Shown: piece by piece, positions 49,120 to 60,794 of the stretch
Layout of the letters: every line of letters starts with the position of its first letter
How positions within the stretch are numbered: position 1 is the first letter of the stretch
Assembly: GCA_039881145.1 (NCBI GenBank)
Contig: JAYKKI010000006.1
Span: forward strand, 20,582,501 to 20,646,500
Length of the DNA stretch: 64,000 nt
Source: Druceiella hillmani
Lineage: Eukaryota > Arthropoda > Insecta > Lepidoptera > Hepialidae
Reading direction: 5' to 3'
The notes under the pieces: model-generated
The model's database searches: none
Told to the model about the DNA's origin: nothing
Seen by the model: only the letters and a program-made list of their open reading frames with translations
Program-made: the position numbers and the translations under genes

Positions 49120-49350
49120 GAGGAAGGCTAATCTGACTGAAATATTTACCGCGGGCTGACTTGAGGATGACTGACTCACATACACCATAGGTTAGAAACT
49201 AAATTGGTAACTGCGTAAAAGATTTCACATGTAGAGATTTCATTGCCTGCTGGGCGACATTAAAATGGACAAGAAATTCACAAGTGGAATTTGTAGTAAG
49301 GAGGGTAATGCTTTTCAAGAATCCTAAAGTTACGCTCTCAAGGTAGGGCT
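49120..49350. other. GC-richer patch, origin unknown
   Basis: 'ACCGCGGGCTGACTTGAGG' and 'TTGCCTGCTGGGCGACATT' stand out from the surroundings. The minus strand is open for about 36 codons near 49310-49205 (includes NSTCEFLVHFNVAQQAMKSL). It may be a fragment of a mobile element; no family is recognised. Confidence 0.3.
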
Positions 49351-49669
49351 AATATGCAAATTCCACCTTTATCAAGTCAAAACATATTTTATCTACCGAT
49401 AGCTTTTATTTGATTTTCCAATTTACCGAATAAATTTTCTAATGCCGTCTGTGACTAAAATAACGCTATAATTTAGATTGATGATACTAACATTTTGGTA
49501 AGTTACGATATCTATATTTGATATAATTTCGATTACAGATCTGATCGACCATAGTGTCATTACCATCAGTTTGTGTTAATGGCATATTGATTATTGAATC
49601 ATCGTAACAATATACATAAAAAATTACCGTTATAATTGAGACTATTCAATTTCATCATAATGACCATGA

Positions 49670-49924
49670 AAGATTTATTTTAAACTAGGCATTACACTGC
49701 AGCACATAAGGAACAAGAAGACTTATTTACAAATACCTTTACGACAGACGAAAACGAGAATTCAATTAAACCTGCCGGAACATCCGCACGTGTCCCATTG
49801 GAATAAGTATTTGGAAAAGGTATGGAATGTTTTCATTGTCCTTCTTATGAATGGACTGGAGGAGATGGTAGTTCCTGCATACAAATTAGGTCTATTCGGA
49901 TTTGTGTTTGGCTTGCCTTGCTGA
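49670..49924 (+). CDS. 84-codon open stretch, possible exon, unrecognised
   Basis: The plus strand is open from 49670 to a TGA at 49922-49924, unusually long for this AT content, with only one late Met. Inside it, 49748-49819 is framed by 'TTTACGACAG' and a GT (AAG|GTATGG), as for a 72-bp exon, encoding TKTRIQLNLPEHPHVSHWNK then YLEK. The part after it (VWNVFIVLLMNGLEEMVVPA) is also open. An alternative frame over 49825-49925 is open as well (contains CFHCPSYEWTGG). No domain is recognised and there is no sister copy in the window. Confidence 0.25.
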   Translation, partial: KIYFKLGITLQHIRNKKTYLQIPLRQTKTRIQLNLPEHPHVSHWNKYLEKVWNVFIVLLMNGLEEMVVPAYKLGLFGFVFGLPC

Positions 49925-50204
49925 TTGTAAGTAATGTAGTCTTTATGAAGTAATTTTCTCTTGGGTCAAAATATTATTTACCGTTAATTGTTACTGGGGA
50001 AACATTTTCATGTTTTTTCAGTGACAATTCATACTAATAGATTTGTTTAACAATTTAACCAACGAAATGGTTTAGTGATATTCTTCTCCAATATGTCTCT
50101 GGATCGTAACCAATCCTAGAGATATTAAAAATTACAGCTGAATACAGACATGACGAAACTATCAATCAAGATGATAACCATTGTTTAGCCCTTGTTTTTA
50201 AAAG

Positions 50205-50360
50205 ACCATCTTCAGATGGGCTATTAGCAAAGATGTTATAATAGAGCGAAAACTAGGTCGTGATAAAGAACTTAAAGAAAGTAGAAATAATACTACATCA
50301 CGTAGTTTAATTTAATTGTGAATAATGAATTTCTACAAAATTAACGTCAAATATATTCAA
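50205..50360 (+). mobile_element. Hammerhead-like repeat family, copy 4 (decayed)
   Basis: 'GGGCTATTAGCAAAG', 'AAACTAGGTCGTGATAAAG', 'ATAATACTACATCACGTAG' and the tail 'TTGTGAATAATGAATTTCTA' identify the family. The core is heavily mutated and the left arm is short, so no folding into a hammerhead is expected. Confidence 0.65.
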
Positions 50361-51222
50361 TACTAGCAATGTTGTTTTAATGGCGAACTACTAATAACTC
50401 TAGGTACAACTATAGATAAAAGCTCGCTTCAAAAGCTTTGCAGTTTCTTTTATCACTTTCGCCGAGTCGAGTACTCGCCACTCCAAATGCGTTAGTGTAT
50501 CTTTATTACTGGAATTTAACGCGTTTCATATAATAAATAAATAACATTTATTGTAGGTACCAGGTAGCGAATTGGATCACTCGATACTAAATTCCGACAA
50601 CGGTTTGGGATAAGATAAAAATGGATTATGAAAGGAAATCTTTTGTAATATATTGTTTTGTCATAGTTTATGTTACCATTGGACTAATTTTGATAAAGTT
50701 TTGAAATGACATGATATCATTGCACATTAGTGGCATTGATAAACAAAGTATATTTTAAACTCAAGCTAGCAAAATATTTATTGTGTTATTCTTAATTTGA
50801 ACATTGAAATGAAGCATATTTAATAGAGTTGCAGGTATCAATTAAAACCTACCATTGAGTTTGTACAGTAAATGGCAGTACAATCATTAGTAAAAGGCAA
50901 AAATCAATTAATAGTTTAAATAAATTAAAAAAGACAGGCTTTCATTAATACAGCGCTATAAAGTAATAAACAATTATCAAACCGGTTTTCTCTATCTATT
51001 CTGTAAGAAATTTAATGTAAGCCTTGTTTGTCATTGTGTATAATATTTGATTTTAAAAGCGTGGGGCTTTTTCCCAAAAAAAATTGCGTCTCAAATAATA
51101 TTATGTGAATGAAAATGCTTAACACTTCAATTAGTTTTCAAGACAAAGAGTCCCACATTTTTGCACTTAAATATTGTTCTCGATAACCGACATGACTTGT
51201 ACTAAAGTGTTTACGTAGTAGA
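50361..51222. other. AT-rich stretch, no recognised gene
   Basis: 50400-50580 has a slightly higher GC patch ('TTTCGCCGAGTCGAGTACTC') without a recognised feature. Confidence 0.45.
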
Positions 51223-51450
51223 GGGGAAACAGGCCGTGGTATGTTGGCTTGATCACAATACATACGGTTTTTGACCTCGCGGCAAACAAAGCGGACCTGG
51301 GTTCCATTCCCGGCCGTTTGTCTAGCGGGGCTGGATTAATGATCTGGTTGGCTATAAGAGATTGCTCTCGTAGCAATAAGTCCGCCATATGTATCAATCA
51401 GATACATTAAATAACCTAAATAAATAATTAATAAATATTTATTTTAGCTT
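51223..51450 (+). mobile_element. tRNA-derived SINE, near full length
   Basis: Starts around 'GAGGGGAAACAGGCCGTGG', contains a tRNA-like part with B-box-like 'GGGTTCCATTCCCGGCC' (51299-51315), then 'AGCGGGGCTGGATTAATGA', 'TAAGAGATTGCTCTCGTAGC', 'AATAAGTCCGCCATATG' and an 'AATAAATA' tail. Polymerase III internal promoter and lineage-typical tail are known for such SINEs. A minus-strand ORF across it (51167-51397) is incidental. Confidence 0.75.
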
Positions 51451-51589
51451 TTTAATGCAGTGTTTATAAAAGCGTTCTTTTTTTAGTTTCTGAAAGGATT
51501 AATTTAATTTAAATTTTTTAGCCTTATATTAAACGAGAGCATATTTTTAAAGTTTCTTTATATTATATTTAGAACCAACTTTACTATTG

Positions 51590-51745
51590 TTAAAAATTTA
51601 TTAAAATAAAACTTTTACAGGTTAAATCAGCAGGGCAGCATATTTGATTAGGTTGAGCTCTCTGTTCTTTACACTCTAACTTTTCCGATGCATTAATATT
51701 GCAAGGCGCCTCTTTAGTAAGCTTGGAATAATCCAATTCTCCGAT
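51590..51745 (-). CDS. Candidate Cys-rich exon, unrecognised
   Basis: On the minus strand, after 'TATGACTTCAG' at 51746, a frame is open to a stop at 51590-51592. It encodes IGELDYSKLTKEAPC, NINASEKLEC, KEQRAQPNQICC and PADLTCK. The Cys pattern C-x9-C-x10-CC-x5-C resembles secreted disulfide-rich insect proteins; the final double Cys recalls, but does not prove, a CLIP-type domain. A possible donor (GTAAAA) lies at 51618. Directly upstream a different frame (51830-51746, contains NWKLSTELDNGTIYPNYDF) is also protein-like, so a frameshift may separate two halves of one exon. Confidence 0.35.
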   Translation of the reverse strand: MGELDYSKLTKEAPCNINASEKLECKEQRAQPNQICCPADLTCKSFILINF

Positions 51746-52640
51746 CTGAAGTCATAGTTTGGATATATCGTTCCGTTATCGAGTTCAGTACTTAATTTCC
51801 AGTTCTCTTCCACTGAATTAATCCAATGGTATCATTTTATTATATTGTAATCAGAACTACACACAATTGCCAAGTTTTATGATGTTAAAACAATTAGAAG
51901 TGTATGAAATTTAGTTTCATAGAAGCCATTACATAGTAAGTAAGTTAGCTTGTTACAGGTTGACCTAATAAAAGTGTTAAACATAGTAGTAACAATATTT
52001 CTAACCAGTTCTTGTAGTTCAAATCAAACGTAAAATTTTTTGGCTATGTATAGGCTATTTATTTTGAATCAAGTTCAGATGAGGAATATTAGATACTGAA
52101 ACATGAGAATATATAAATAATACTCTAGAATTCAACAAATATCATGCGTAGAATACACATTATTTAATATCCCTATAAACTACAGCAGATAGATTTTAAT
52201 CGTGACATAATTGTTCCAATATTTATATGCAAAACTGAGTTATGGATAAAATAAAAACAGCATAAAAGCAAATCGAATGCAATTGAAAAAAGAATTGTGT
52301 TAAAAGTTTTCAGAACTAAAATTATTACTAATCGGAATAAAAATTGAACTCAGAGGAAATAAGGTAATTATTATATTTTTCGTCGTTATTCCATTTTTCC
52401 AATATTAATTATAATATAACGTTTTTTATGATCTATCTTATATTTATTATTCTCCAGAATGTGTTCTAAGCCATAAAAAGAACTTTTAAGTAATAATTTA
52501 AGTCTAAAGCTGCCACTCATTCATTACCTCTTTTCTTTCACTTAAAACTATCGTGGAAAATGTGATGAAAACTCAAAGCTAATTCAAACTTTGTTAATTG
52601 GAAGAAATTAGAATAGAAGTTGAGTCGAAAGTCGGCTTAC

Positions 52641-52736
52641 GTCGGAGGCGACTGCGGCGCACAAGATCACTTTTAATTGAGTTAATTCTGACTTGGCAGA
52701 TGTACTTTTTGCAGTATTTTGCGACAGTTGGATCTA
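52641..52736 (-). CDS. Candidate exon with Cys/Lys/Arg-rich peptide
   Basis: On the minus strand 'GCGGTTTGCACAG' precedes codons VDPTVAKYCKKYICQV then RINSIKSDLVRRSRLR. A plausible donor (GTAAGC) follows at 52640. The patch is GC-rich compared with its flanks. If joined to 51590-51745 by the simplest splice, the phases do not match, so a link is not shown. Chance or a GC-rich promoter region are alternatives. Confidence 0.25.
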
Positions 52737-52759
52737 CTGTGCAAACCGCATTTGGGGAT

Positions 52760-54284
52760 GAACGAAATTTTTAATTAAGCATTTCGCGAATTGAGAGCAA
52801 AAAATCCAACGACGTTTATATTAACGATTAGGATTTATACGAAGATTTAATTCGATTGACATACTTTTTTCATAATTATTTATGAAAAAAATATAATTCT
52901 ACATTTTATGAATTGTTTGGAAGTAATTATTTAAAAATATATCAAGTAATTAAACAAAATATTGAATCAGTGAAATATCTACCGCTGCCTATAAATGTAA
53001 CTAATAAAGGTATCGGGAATGAGTAGATAGACTTGCACAACAAGGATTCTGTCCTCAATGAGGTATATACAAAAGGCTTGTATATTTAAGCATGCATAGT
53101 ATTTCTTTTAATACATTTATATTTTTTTTATTTATATATTATCTTCTATATCTTCCACATAAGTAAAAATATGGCGACTACCGCAGAAGGTATGAAATTT
53201 GGTATCATTGCTATGGTTTTCCGATAAAATTTAGGTAAATTCCATCACAGCTATTCAGATATAGACGAGGAAAAAAAATTTGGATAATTTAAACAATATA
53301 TCTAGAACTGTCTTACTTAAAATTGTGCAAAAATATTTTGAAATTCTTATTACTTACTTTTCTGATGATCAAAATATTTATGTTAACCAGAATATTACAC
53401 CAATTTGTAGACACATTTTAATTTTTTGGTTATGACAATTCTATTTATCATAGAGAAAAAATCAATAACTCGACTAATGTATAGTATTAATAATTAAGCC
53501 ATTGGCTATACAGTTAACAAATTAAGCGAATGTAATCATAAGAGACGAAAACAAAATATAGCCATGGAGCTGGATAAAACTAACAAATATAAAACATGTC
53601 ATATCATCAGCAAAAACATGATGTAAATAATAAAATATTAGTCAAAAGCATATTTCATATCATTCAGCACACTTAAATTGCAAAAGTTCCAAAAAAGCAG
53701 AACCAAATAGCAAGGACATAACCAACTGTAAATTGTAAATGTACTGTCAACGATCAAATATTTTGTGATAGCAATTTCCAATTCCGAAATGAACAGTTAA
53801 AGAGATCAAAATGTATCACATCAGTAAGTGAATGTCGCTACATGTATATTGTACGCAATAGGGAACATGGATATATATTTTTTTAATTTTAATTTACTTT
53901 TCACATCTTTGTAACATAGCAAAATATTGTTCGAAATGTTTCCATTAAACTTAAAAAATATTTCAAGTTAAGATAAATTTAAGGTACTTTCACCTAAAGA
54001 AATCTAAAAAGAAAAATAAAAACAAATGTTCCTTTAGATACATTTATTGGGAATGATTTTTTTATAATTTATCTCGTCGAATGGGTTATAATTTCAAAGG
54101 TGCTTTACGATGAAATCGCAAATATTATAGCAATATTTCATCCTTTGCGAGATATATAAGACTCGTAAGTCTTCAGATTTTTTTGCAATTTATTTGTTGA
54201 TAAATGCTACAATGAAAAAAAATATGAAAGATTTTGTGTTTTCGTTTATGCCAAGTATCTGAAAATCTTAATTTTTTTTTACAT
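52760..54284. other. AT-rich stretch, no recognised gene
   Basis: Nothing recognised on either strand beyond short open frames of 30-40 codons. Confidence 0.5.
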
Positions 54285-54362
54285 ATTATCATTCTCATAA
54301 ATATATTTCGTTTTTTTGTTGAAATCTAGATTGTATAGTTATTACTTTAAAGTTATTACTAA

Positions 54363-55066
54363 AATTGATAAAAAACTAGTTACTGCTATTGTATCAGTAA
54401 AAATGGGTACTACGATAACCGTAGAAATATGTTTTAATGCGACTGACCACTAAATACCCACGATGAAGATTTTCCTTAGAAAGAGAATGATGCCAGAACT
54501 AAAGGCAAATGCTCCAGCAGGGCTTGTGGAGTTTGCAGTCTGGTTGGATGACGACAGAATTTTTTTATTAGTCGTTTAAAAAAATTATTCGCCTCCAAAA
54601 ATAGACCCGTCTTGTTATTATCAGACGGCTATTGCACTCATATTCAAACTATTAAGCTTATTAAGGAAGCCAGAGAAAATGATGTCGTGATTTTATGCTT
54701 TCCATCACATACGACACATCGGTTTCAGGTAACTGATGTGGTTTTTATGATACCTCTAGGCTTGTATTATGATCAGTTTCTTTTTGGTTACGATTCGATC
54801 CTGGGTTGGTTGTTACTACTCATCAGGTAGTGAACTATTTCTTTACTTTATTTTCGTCCAAGCAGCTGCGATAGTAACGGCTGATAAATGATTTAAAAAA
54901 TATGGCATTTGGCCATACGACCCATTTATCTTTACAAAGAATGACTTTGTTCCATTACTAACCACTGATGTTCTTGAACCAGCATCTCCAAATCCTGAAA
55001 GACCGTCGTTTTGCAACGACCAACAAGCAACGCCGCGGGTTGAGAATCTGTCTCTTGAAAACAGTA
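54363..55066 (+). pseudogene. jerky/pogo-type DDE transposase, decayed
   Basis: Pieces in different frames align in order with the DDE_1 transposase family of the Tc1/mariner superfamily: KKLVTAIVSVKMGTTITVEI (54375 on), PTMKIFLRKRMMPELKANAP (54457 on), then LLLSDGYCTH (54612 on; second catalytic Asp), PSHTTHRFQVTDV (54708 on; third catalytic Asp), and after a gap KKYGIWPYDPFIFTKNDF (54894 on). A TAA at 54451, a stop before 54600 and a TGA near 54890 interrupt it, and the DNA-binding N-terminus and first Asp are missing. It is an inactive insertion within a unit fragment; flanking inverted repeats were not found. Confidence 0.85.
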
Positions 55067-55637
55067 ATTTGTAAAAATAATGGGTTTTATTATTGCTCAA
55101 AACTTAAAGACCTCATCATACCCCGCTTCCCCTAACAATGAGGCAAGTCGATAATGCTGACTTTGTTTTGAATAATAGATATTGGTATAGTTAAATCTGA
55201 ATCAGCTCGTTGGATCTAGATATAAAGGAATAAGCCTTAAAGGGGTGATGGTCTTAAATTGAATGGATGTAAACGAATAAAAGGATAATAAGGGGTGGAT
55301 ATAAAGGAATAAGTCTTAAATTGAAACATCTTCCCAATGTCAAAGTATTTATTTCTGGAGTATTTTTGGAGGCATTTGAGGTCTCAAGGAACATAAGGTT
55401 ATACATATATATATATAGCAGATATTTTTGAATTTAGTTATTTTAAATCTTAAGTTAATATATTATTTTTAGGATAAATTATCCACGTGGAGATGTGTTA
55501 TTACCAATTTATGGTAGCACGATTCATTCATCCCTCTATTGGTGCCGCCCTTATGCATGAGATTTTGAAAGAATCTATTTTATGTAAAAGGTATTAATTA
55601 GTATACAGCAATATATTATCTTTTTTGAATGTACATC

Positions 55638-55776
<139 letters not shown>

Positions 55777-56122
55777 CAGCACAAGAACTTTTTGAAATAT
55801 AACTTTTTTAGACACGATAAGAGTAAAATTACAAGGTCAAAACCTTTTTTCCTGCAAAATTTTATGCAATTTATAAAATTATGTGACGTTTGAATATAAC
55901 GCGTCTATCGCAAGAAGACGAAAAATAAGTCCTTAGCTAACAACAGAAAAAGATAGAAAAATACGGTAGATTAAAATAATTAATTCGCGAAACAAACAAA
56001 AATGGCGCTCTCTACTGTTATAAGCTTTTTTTCACGTTATCTGTTAAAGGCAAACTGTCAAAAGTTTGTCGATATATTTATATGTCTATGACTGATAATT
56101 TTGCGTGTGCGTCCTCTGTTAC

Positions 56123-56187
56123 AAGAATAATAATATATCTACTTAATTTTTTTTTATAAAAAATTAAGTAGATATATTATTATTCTT
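56123..56187. repeat. Perfect hairpin, 30-bp arms, at a deletion join
   Basis: Left arm 56123-56152 and right arm 56158-56187 are exact inverses with a 5-nt loop. The left arm continues the unit sequence (compare 15590-15620), the right arm is an inverted copy of it, and the sequence after it jumps to the block matching 16870. Confidence 0.97.
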
Positions 56188-56824
56188 TCTGAAGTCAAAT
56201 TTAGGTCGGTATCGAACTGATAAATTACGCCAGTTTGTTCATATTATCATGACGCACGGTGCGCAAATATTCTCGAATATTGTCAGCTAGCCAATGGATT
56301 AACAGCAATAAACATTAATTTATTATGTCAATAATCAACTTACGCGAATATTGATAGGCATGCCATGTTGTATTTACGCAATCAGTAAGTTATTAAAAAA
56401 TAACTTGCATCAATTTATAAACTCAATTAGAAAAATTTCTTTCAAAAATATTTTTTCGGATAAATGTTATTAAGGATCTACCACAATATTAGTTACAATA
56501 TGCATCCGACTATAAAAATAATTTTCGAGATTATTATTTAAAATTATATAAAATACTTAAACTACATGTGAATACCATTAGTCAAAATTAGATGGAGTGT
56601 TTTGATAAAATCTTTTTCTTTATGAAAACGTTATATTTTTTAAATATTTCTTACAACAGTTTTAGAGTTACATTAGTAATTTAAACCTCACTTTGATGCG
56701 TAGCCATCGTTTCAGCTCATTACCAACCGACAATATACTGCACCTCATGGCATTAATTGTCAAGATACGAAATGGTTTACGCATTTTTTTTCTTTTTTGC
56801 CTATTGTGGTGTTTATAGTTTATT

Positions 56825-57350
56825 AATTAACCGTTATTTTTTAGAGGAAAATTACATTTTAATGCACGTATTGAAGGCCGTCCTTCCCTCTGATAAATTG
56901 ATTAGTTCATTTCTTGATTTCTATTTTATATATCTGGTAGTTTCAGCGAGCTACGTAAAAAAGTAATTTTGGTTTATCTCATTTATAATAGCTGTAAAAA
57001 ATGATTTCAGAATTAAGATTTAACATGTCATCAGTTTAACATGTTTACCAGATTTCTCTAACTGCTAATCTCTTGGACCGAAGTGGAGAATTGACAAAAT
57101 AATTACAATGTCAATAAAACACAAAGTAAAACAATATCATTAGAGAGCAATAGTAATGTGGTTAATTAAATTAATTATCAAACTACCTGTATAGCGTTGT
57201 AGCGTTCATAGTTCACTAAAGCAATGAATTTTCTCACAATTCACAGAGTGGTATTACTTTTACGCCATCAATTTTATATCTGGCCAGATAATCGCATAAA
57301 AATACATGACAAAATGAACACGATGGAAGTAGCGTGCCAAGCTTCGGAGA
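56825..57350. other. Insertion in the unit tail, not recognised
   Basis: Unit A passes directly from 'CCACGCCTACTGTGC' to 'TGAAACTTCAGTCTAAG' (17452-17482), whereas here about 520 bp separate the same blocks. No gene or termini identified. Confidence 0.4.
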
Positions 57351-57598
57351 GTCAGTGCTGAAACTTTAGTCTAATGCTGATCCTTCTCTTAAATGAAAAG
57401 AAAATTTTTAATTTGCAGTTCGAAACCTATAAAAAAAGACTTTTTGGTATGAAGTTAGCTGAATACATTATAAAATATAAATATTTTCCCTGGAGTTTTT
57501 TATTTAAACTAGTTTGGCTCCTGTGTACACTTTTTGAAAAGAAATTGTTTTTGTATTAATTAATCAAACAAGGAAAGCAAATTTCTTGTCGTTTTACT

Positions 57599-57601
<3 letters not shown>

Positions 57602-57651
<50 letters not shown>

Positions 57652-57652
57652 G

Positions 57653-57701
<49 letters not shown>

Positions 57702-57715
57702 ATATATATATATAT
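57602..57715. repeat. (TA)n microsatellite
   Basis: TA with several ACAT and GTAT breaks, following the unit tail as at 17717-17816. Confidence 0.95.
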
Positions 57716-57719
57716 CGGG

Positions 57720-59379
57720 CTGTATTAATGTTAGTTATAGATTGATTGATATAAAATTTTAAAAATTTATAATAGATGGTGTTGTTCATTATTTTTTGAA
57801 TAACAAGAAAATATCAGTTTCTTATAACTAATATTGCAGAATACTTATTACGTTTTTTATTTACTTTAAAAATATTTTATATTAAAATGTACATGGAAAA
57901 CAAGGTAATTTTATTGTATTTAAAAAATAAAAATTATTTAGGGCGAGCAATTTTTGTAACGAAAATAGTATCATTAAATTGTTCATTAAAATAATATTAA
58001 ATATATTTCTAAAAAAAAGCGATTTTTGGGTATGTCAATTGTTTAAAAGATCCAACTTCGCTTATTTCAGGTTTCAGAAACAATTCTATAATAAGTAAAA
58101 AAAATCGAAGTCATGAATGAGAAAATTGTGAAATATGCCATTTTTATATTAACATTTTGCTTTACGAAAAAAATCGTAAAAATAATTTTATATAGACTAA
58201 AATGAATTACTTATAATTGAGAGGAGTAAATTCCAAAGCATTTTATTAAATAAAATAATCAGGGTAATTCTGTTGACAAAAATAATTTACATTGCTAAAT
58301 TAGTTTTCTGCTGAAGATCGTGCAATAATGCAGATAAGCAAATTGGATTACCGAGGTTATGCGGCTTCTCCGCGTTATTTTTATTTATTCACATTTTAAT
58401 ATTTTTAGCATAATACAATTTAAATACACTATTTGCAAATACTTTGCCATGAAACTTTTGTGATTTAAGTCTATACCAGAAAGTCTATATTGAAAAGAAG
58501 TCACACTGGACTTTCACACTTACACCCTCTGTTCCCTACAAAAGCTTCGTACTTATTCATCGTCCCAACTCTTCTTGTTCGTAGCCCATCCTTCAAATTA
58601 GGATATACGTCAAAGAAGTGTTAAATATGTTGTAAGTATGCGAGGTTTGTTGGAAAGTCACTCAACCTTTAAATTTAATAATTATTTAGAAAATTTGTAT
58701 TCTTCTAAATATTGCAAAGTTAAAATTTTGCAAACTTGTGAATTAAACAGATGGAATTCATTAAAATAAATATTAAAATTGTCTGCTGTGCTTCTAATGG
58801 ATAAATAACTTTGGCGAATGTCTTTTTTTTCTTTTCTCCAAGCAAAATTAAAACTAAAACAAACAAGACTCGCAAGCGAAAGTTTCCTTCAAAAGTTTCG
58901 AGAAAAGTGAAGTCATCTAAGCTTTGAGAAAGGAAAATTTTAATTTAAATCTTCATTCATAACCGATTATTCACAACCATGAACCCCTTGAGGCTAACAC
59001 ATGTTATTTTGTTTATTTTATCGACTCTATTCAGACCTGACATAGCCTTTTCAATTTTCCGACGCTAATTTGGAGGATAATTTAAGGACATTCTAGTGAA
59101 AAAGATATAATAGACAAACACAGATGAAATTATGCTGGGGTCAGGTAAGCATTAAGGTGTTATCTGATTTTTTCCTTCTGACAGCGCGTAACCCCATGCA
59201 TATAAGCTACTGAGGGCCTGTTGACATTGGAAAAGAGATTTATTTACTGATTGAGTTAATTTACTGATTAAGTAAAACTGATTGAGTAAACGAAGTAGAT
59301 CGAAATAAAGACAAAAGTATTTTAATTTTTTTAAAATTTTTTTACCATTTCCGTAAGGGACACAAAAAACAGCGCTAAT
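57720..59379. other. Spacer before the last unit, nothing recognised
   Basis: AT-rich, no gene, RNA or repeat family recognised. 58490-58620 is somewhat richer in C/T. Confidence 0.5.
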
Positions 59380-60173
59380 TTTTTATTATGAATATGAATA
59401 AATTGAAATATGCAATATTTAAATGGTACCACTGAAATAATTAATAGTTCGCTTGCCTGTCTGTCTGTATTCACAGTCGTTTTAGCTGCAGAACATTAGC
59501 GCTATAAAGCTGAACTTTGGCATGGTTATACATACTCATAATGCGTAAAAAATTATGAAATTTAATCTTTTAAAGATATCGTTAAAAAGTTATTTCAAAA
59601 ATCTTCAAAATGTTCTTTAGTCAGATTTAAGCAATTTTTTAATATCTGAAAGGTATTCACAATAGCAGTATTAATAACAAACTGAAAAGAAAAATTATAA
59701 CAGTAAGTAGCTTACGAGTAATAGTTAACCCATTTATAATATGTAGTTGGGTGTGTAAAGGTTAATAGAAACGCAATATAATGATTTAAATCAACTAAAA
59801 AATGCGTTTACATTTTAAATGTTTGTTTATTATGTCCGTGAAAGATAATCTAGAAAATATATTTGTAATTTTATATGATAAGAAATAATATTAATAATTG
59901 TAAATAGTCTAATAGGAATACTATATAAACTTAAAAGTTTATATGTGCCGAAATGTGAACGGAGCCCTCGTATTGCGAGGTATACTCGTATTTAAATAGC
60001 AAAAAGCAAGGTTTTGTGAGTGTTCGCGAGTTTTTTAATTAAAGCGCGTCCATTAAAATAATGCTTTCAGGTTGCAGGTTGCGATTGGGGCTGTCGTGCT
60101 TCTATAGTGATTCAGTCATATTTGCAGACACTAATATAGCGAACTTTACTACACAGCCCAGGATGCGCGTCAG

Positions 60174-60345
60174 CTCTTCTGCAGATGGACAATTAGCAAA
60201 GTTCTTTGCTAATAGCCCACCTGGAGATGTTGTAATACAACGAAACCTAGGTTGTGGTAAAGAATTTAAATAAAGTAGAAATAATACTATATCACGTAGT
60301 TTCATTTAATTGTGAATTATAAATTTCTACAAAATTAACGCTAAA
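60174..60345 (+). mobile_element. Foldback element with hammerhead-like motif, copy 5
   Basis: Two inverted short arms meet at 'ATTAGCAAAG' / 'CTTTGCTAAT' (60192-60213). The right arm, 60216-60257, has CCCAC, CTGGAGA (an A-to-G change in the invariant core), GTTG-loop-CAAC, GAAA, ACCTAGGT, T, GTGG. All stems are intact but the core change predicts loss of cleavage. The tail 'TTGTGAATTATAAATTTCTA' follows. Confidence 0.65.
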
Positions 60346-60382
60346 TAGATTTAATACTTTAATACTTAGTACTTTAAGTACT

Positions 60383-60794
60383 TTAGTACTTAAAATTTTT
60401 AAGAAAGAATTTCAATAGGATACGGACTTTGTTTAGAAATTTTGCAAATTCGTGTATTTCGAAGGGAAATTTTACCAGTATGAAATGCCCTACAAATATA
60501 TCACACGTAAATTCATCAATTTGTACAGAATCCAAAATAGGCCAAGGTAAATACGAGAACCATCATTTTCTTTCTGAATGTTCAATATACTATTTACTGC
60601 CTTTCCATTATATTGAAAGGTCAATTCCATTTTTTTTGGATAGCTTCAAAATTATCGGTATGTTGAGAAGCATTTTCTCGACAAGAATACAATTCAGCAT
60701 TTCGAGTTCTTTTCTGACGTTCTCCTGCATCAGACTTCAAAGAAAGTTTACTGTCGTATTCTTTACGACCAGTTAAAATACATCTTCGTGGCAT
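60383..60794 (-). pseudogene. Unrecognised protein gene, frameshifted, probably transposon-derived
   Basis: An ATG at 60794 (minus strand) opens 57 codons: MPRRCILTGRKEYDSKLSLK, then SDAGERQKRTRNAELYSCRE and onward to IQKKWN and a stop. The next frame continues ELTFQYNGKAVNSILNIQKE and NDGSRI. A further frame continues PWPILDSVQIDEFTCDIF, VGHFILVKFPFEIHEFAKF and ends at 60383-60385. The three pieces follow one another without overlap, as expected for one gene with two frameshifts. Composition is clearly protein-like in each. No family is recognised with certainty. The plus-strand ORF at 60429-60776 is its shadow. It sits in DNA that interrupts the unit, which favours a mobile-element origin. 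Confidence 0.55.

Noticed and set aside
60429..60776. 115-codon plus-strand ORF
   Set aside because: It is the shadow of the frameshifted minus-strand gene at 60383-60794.
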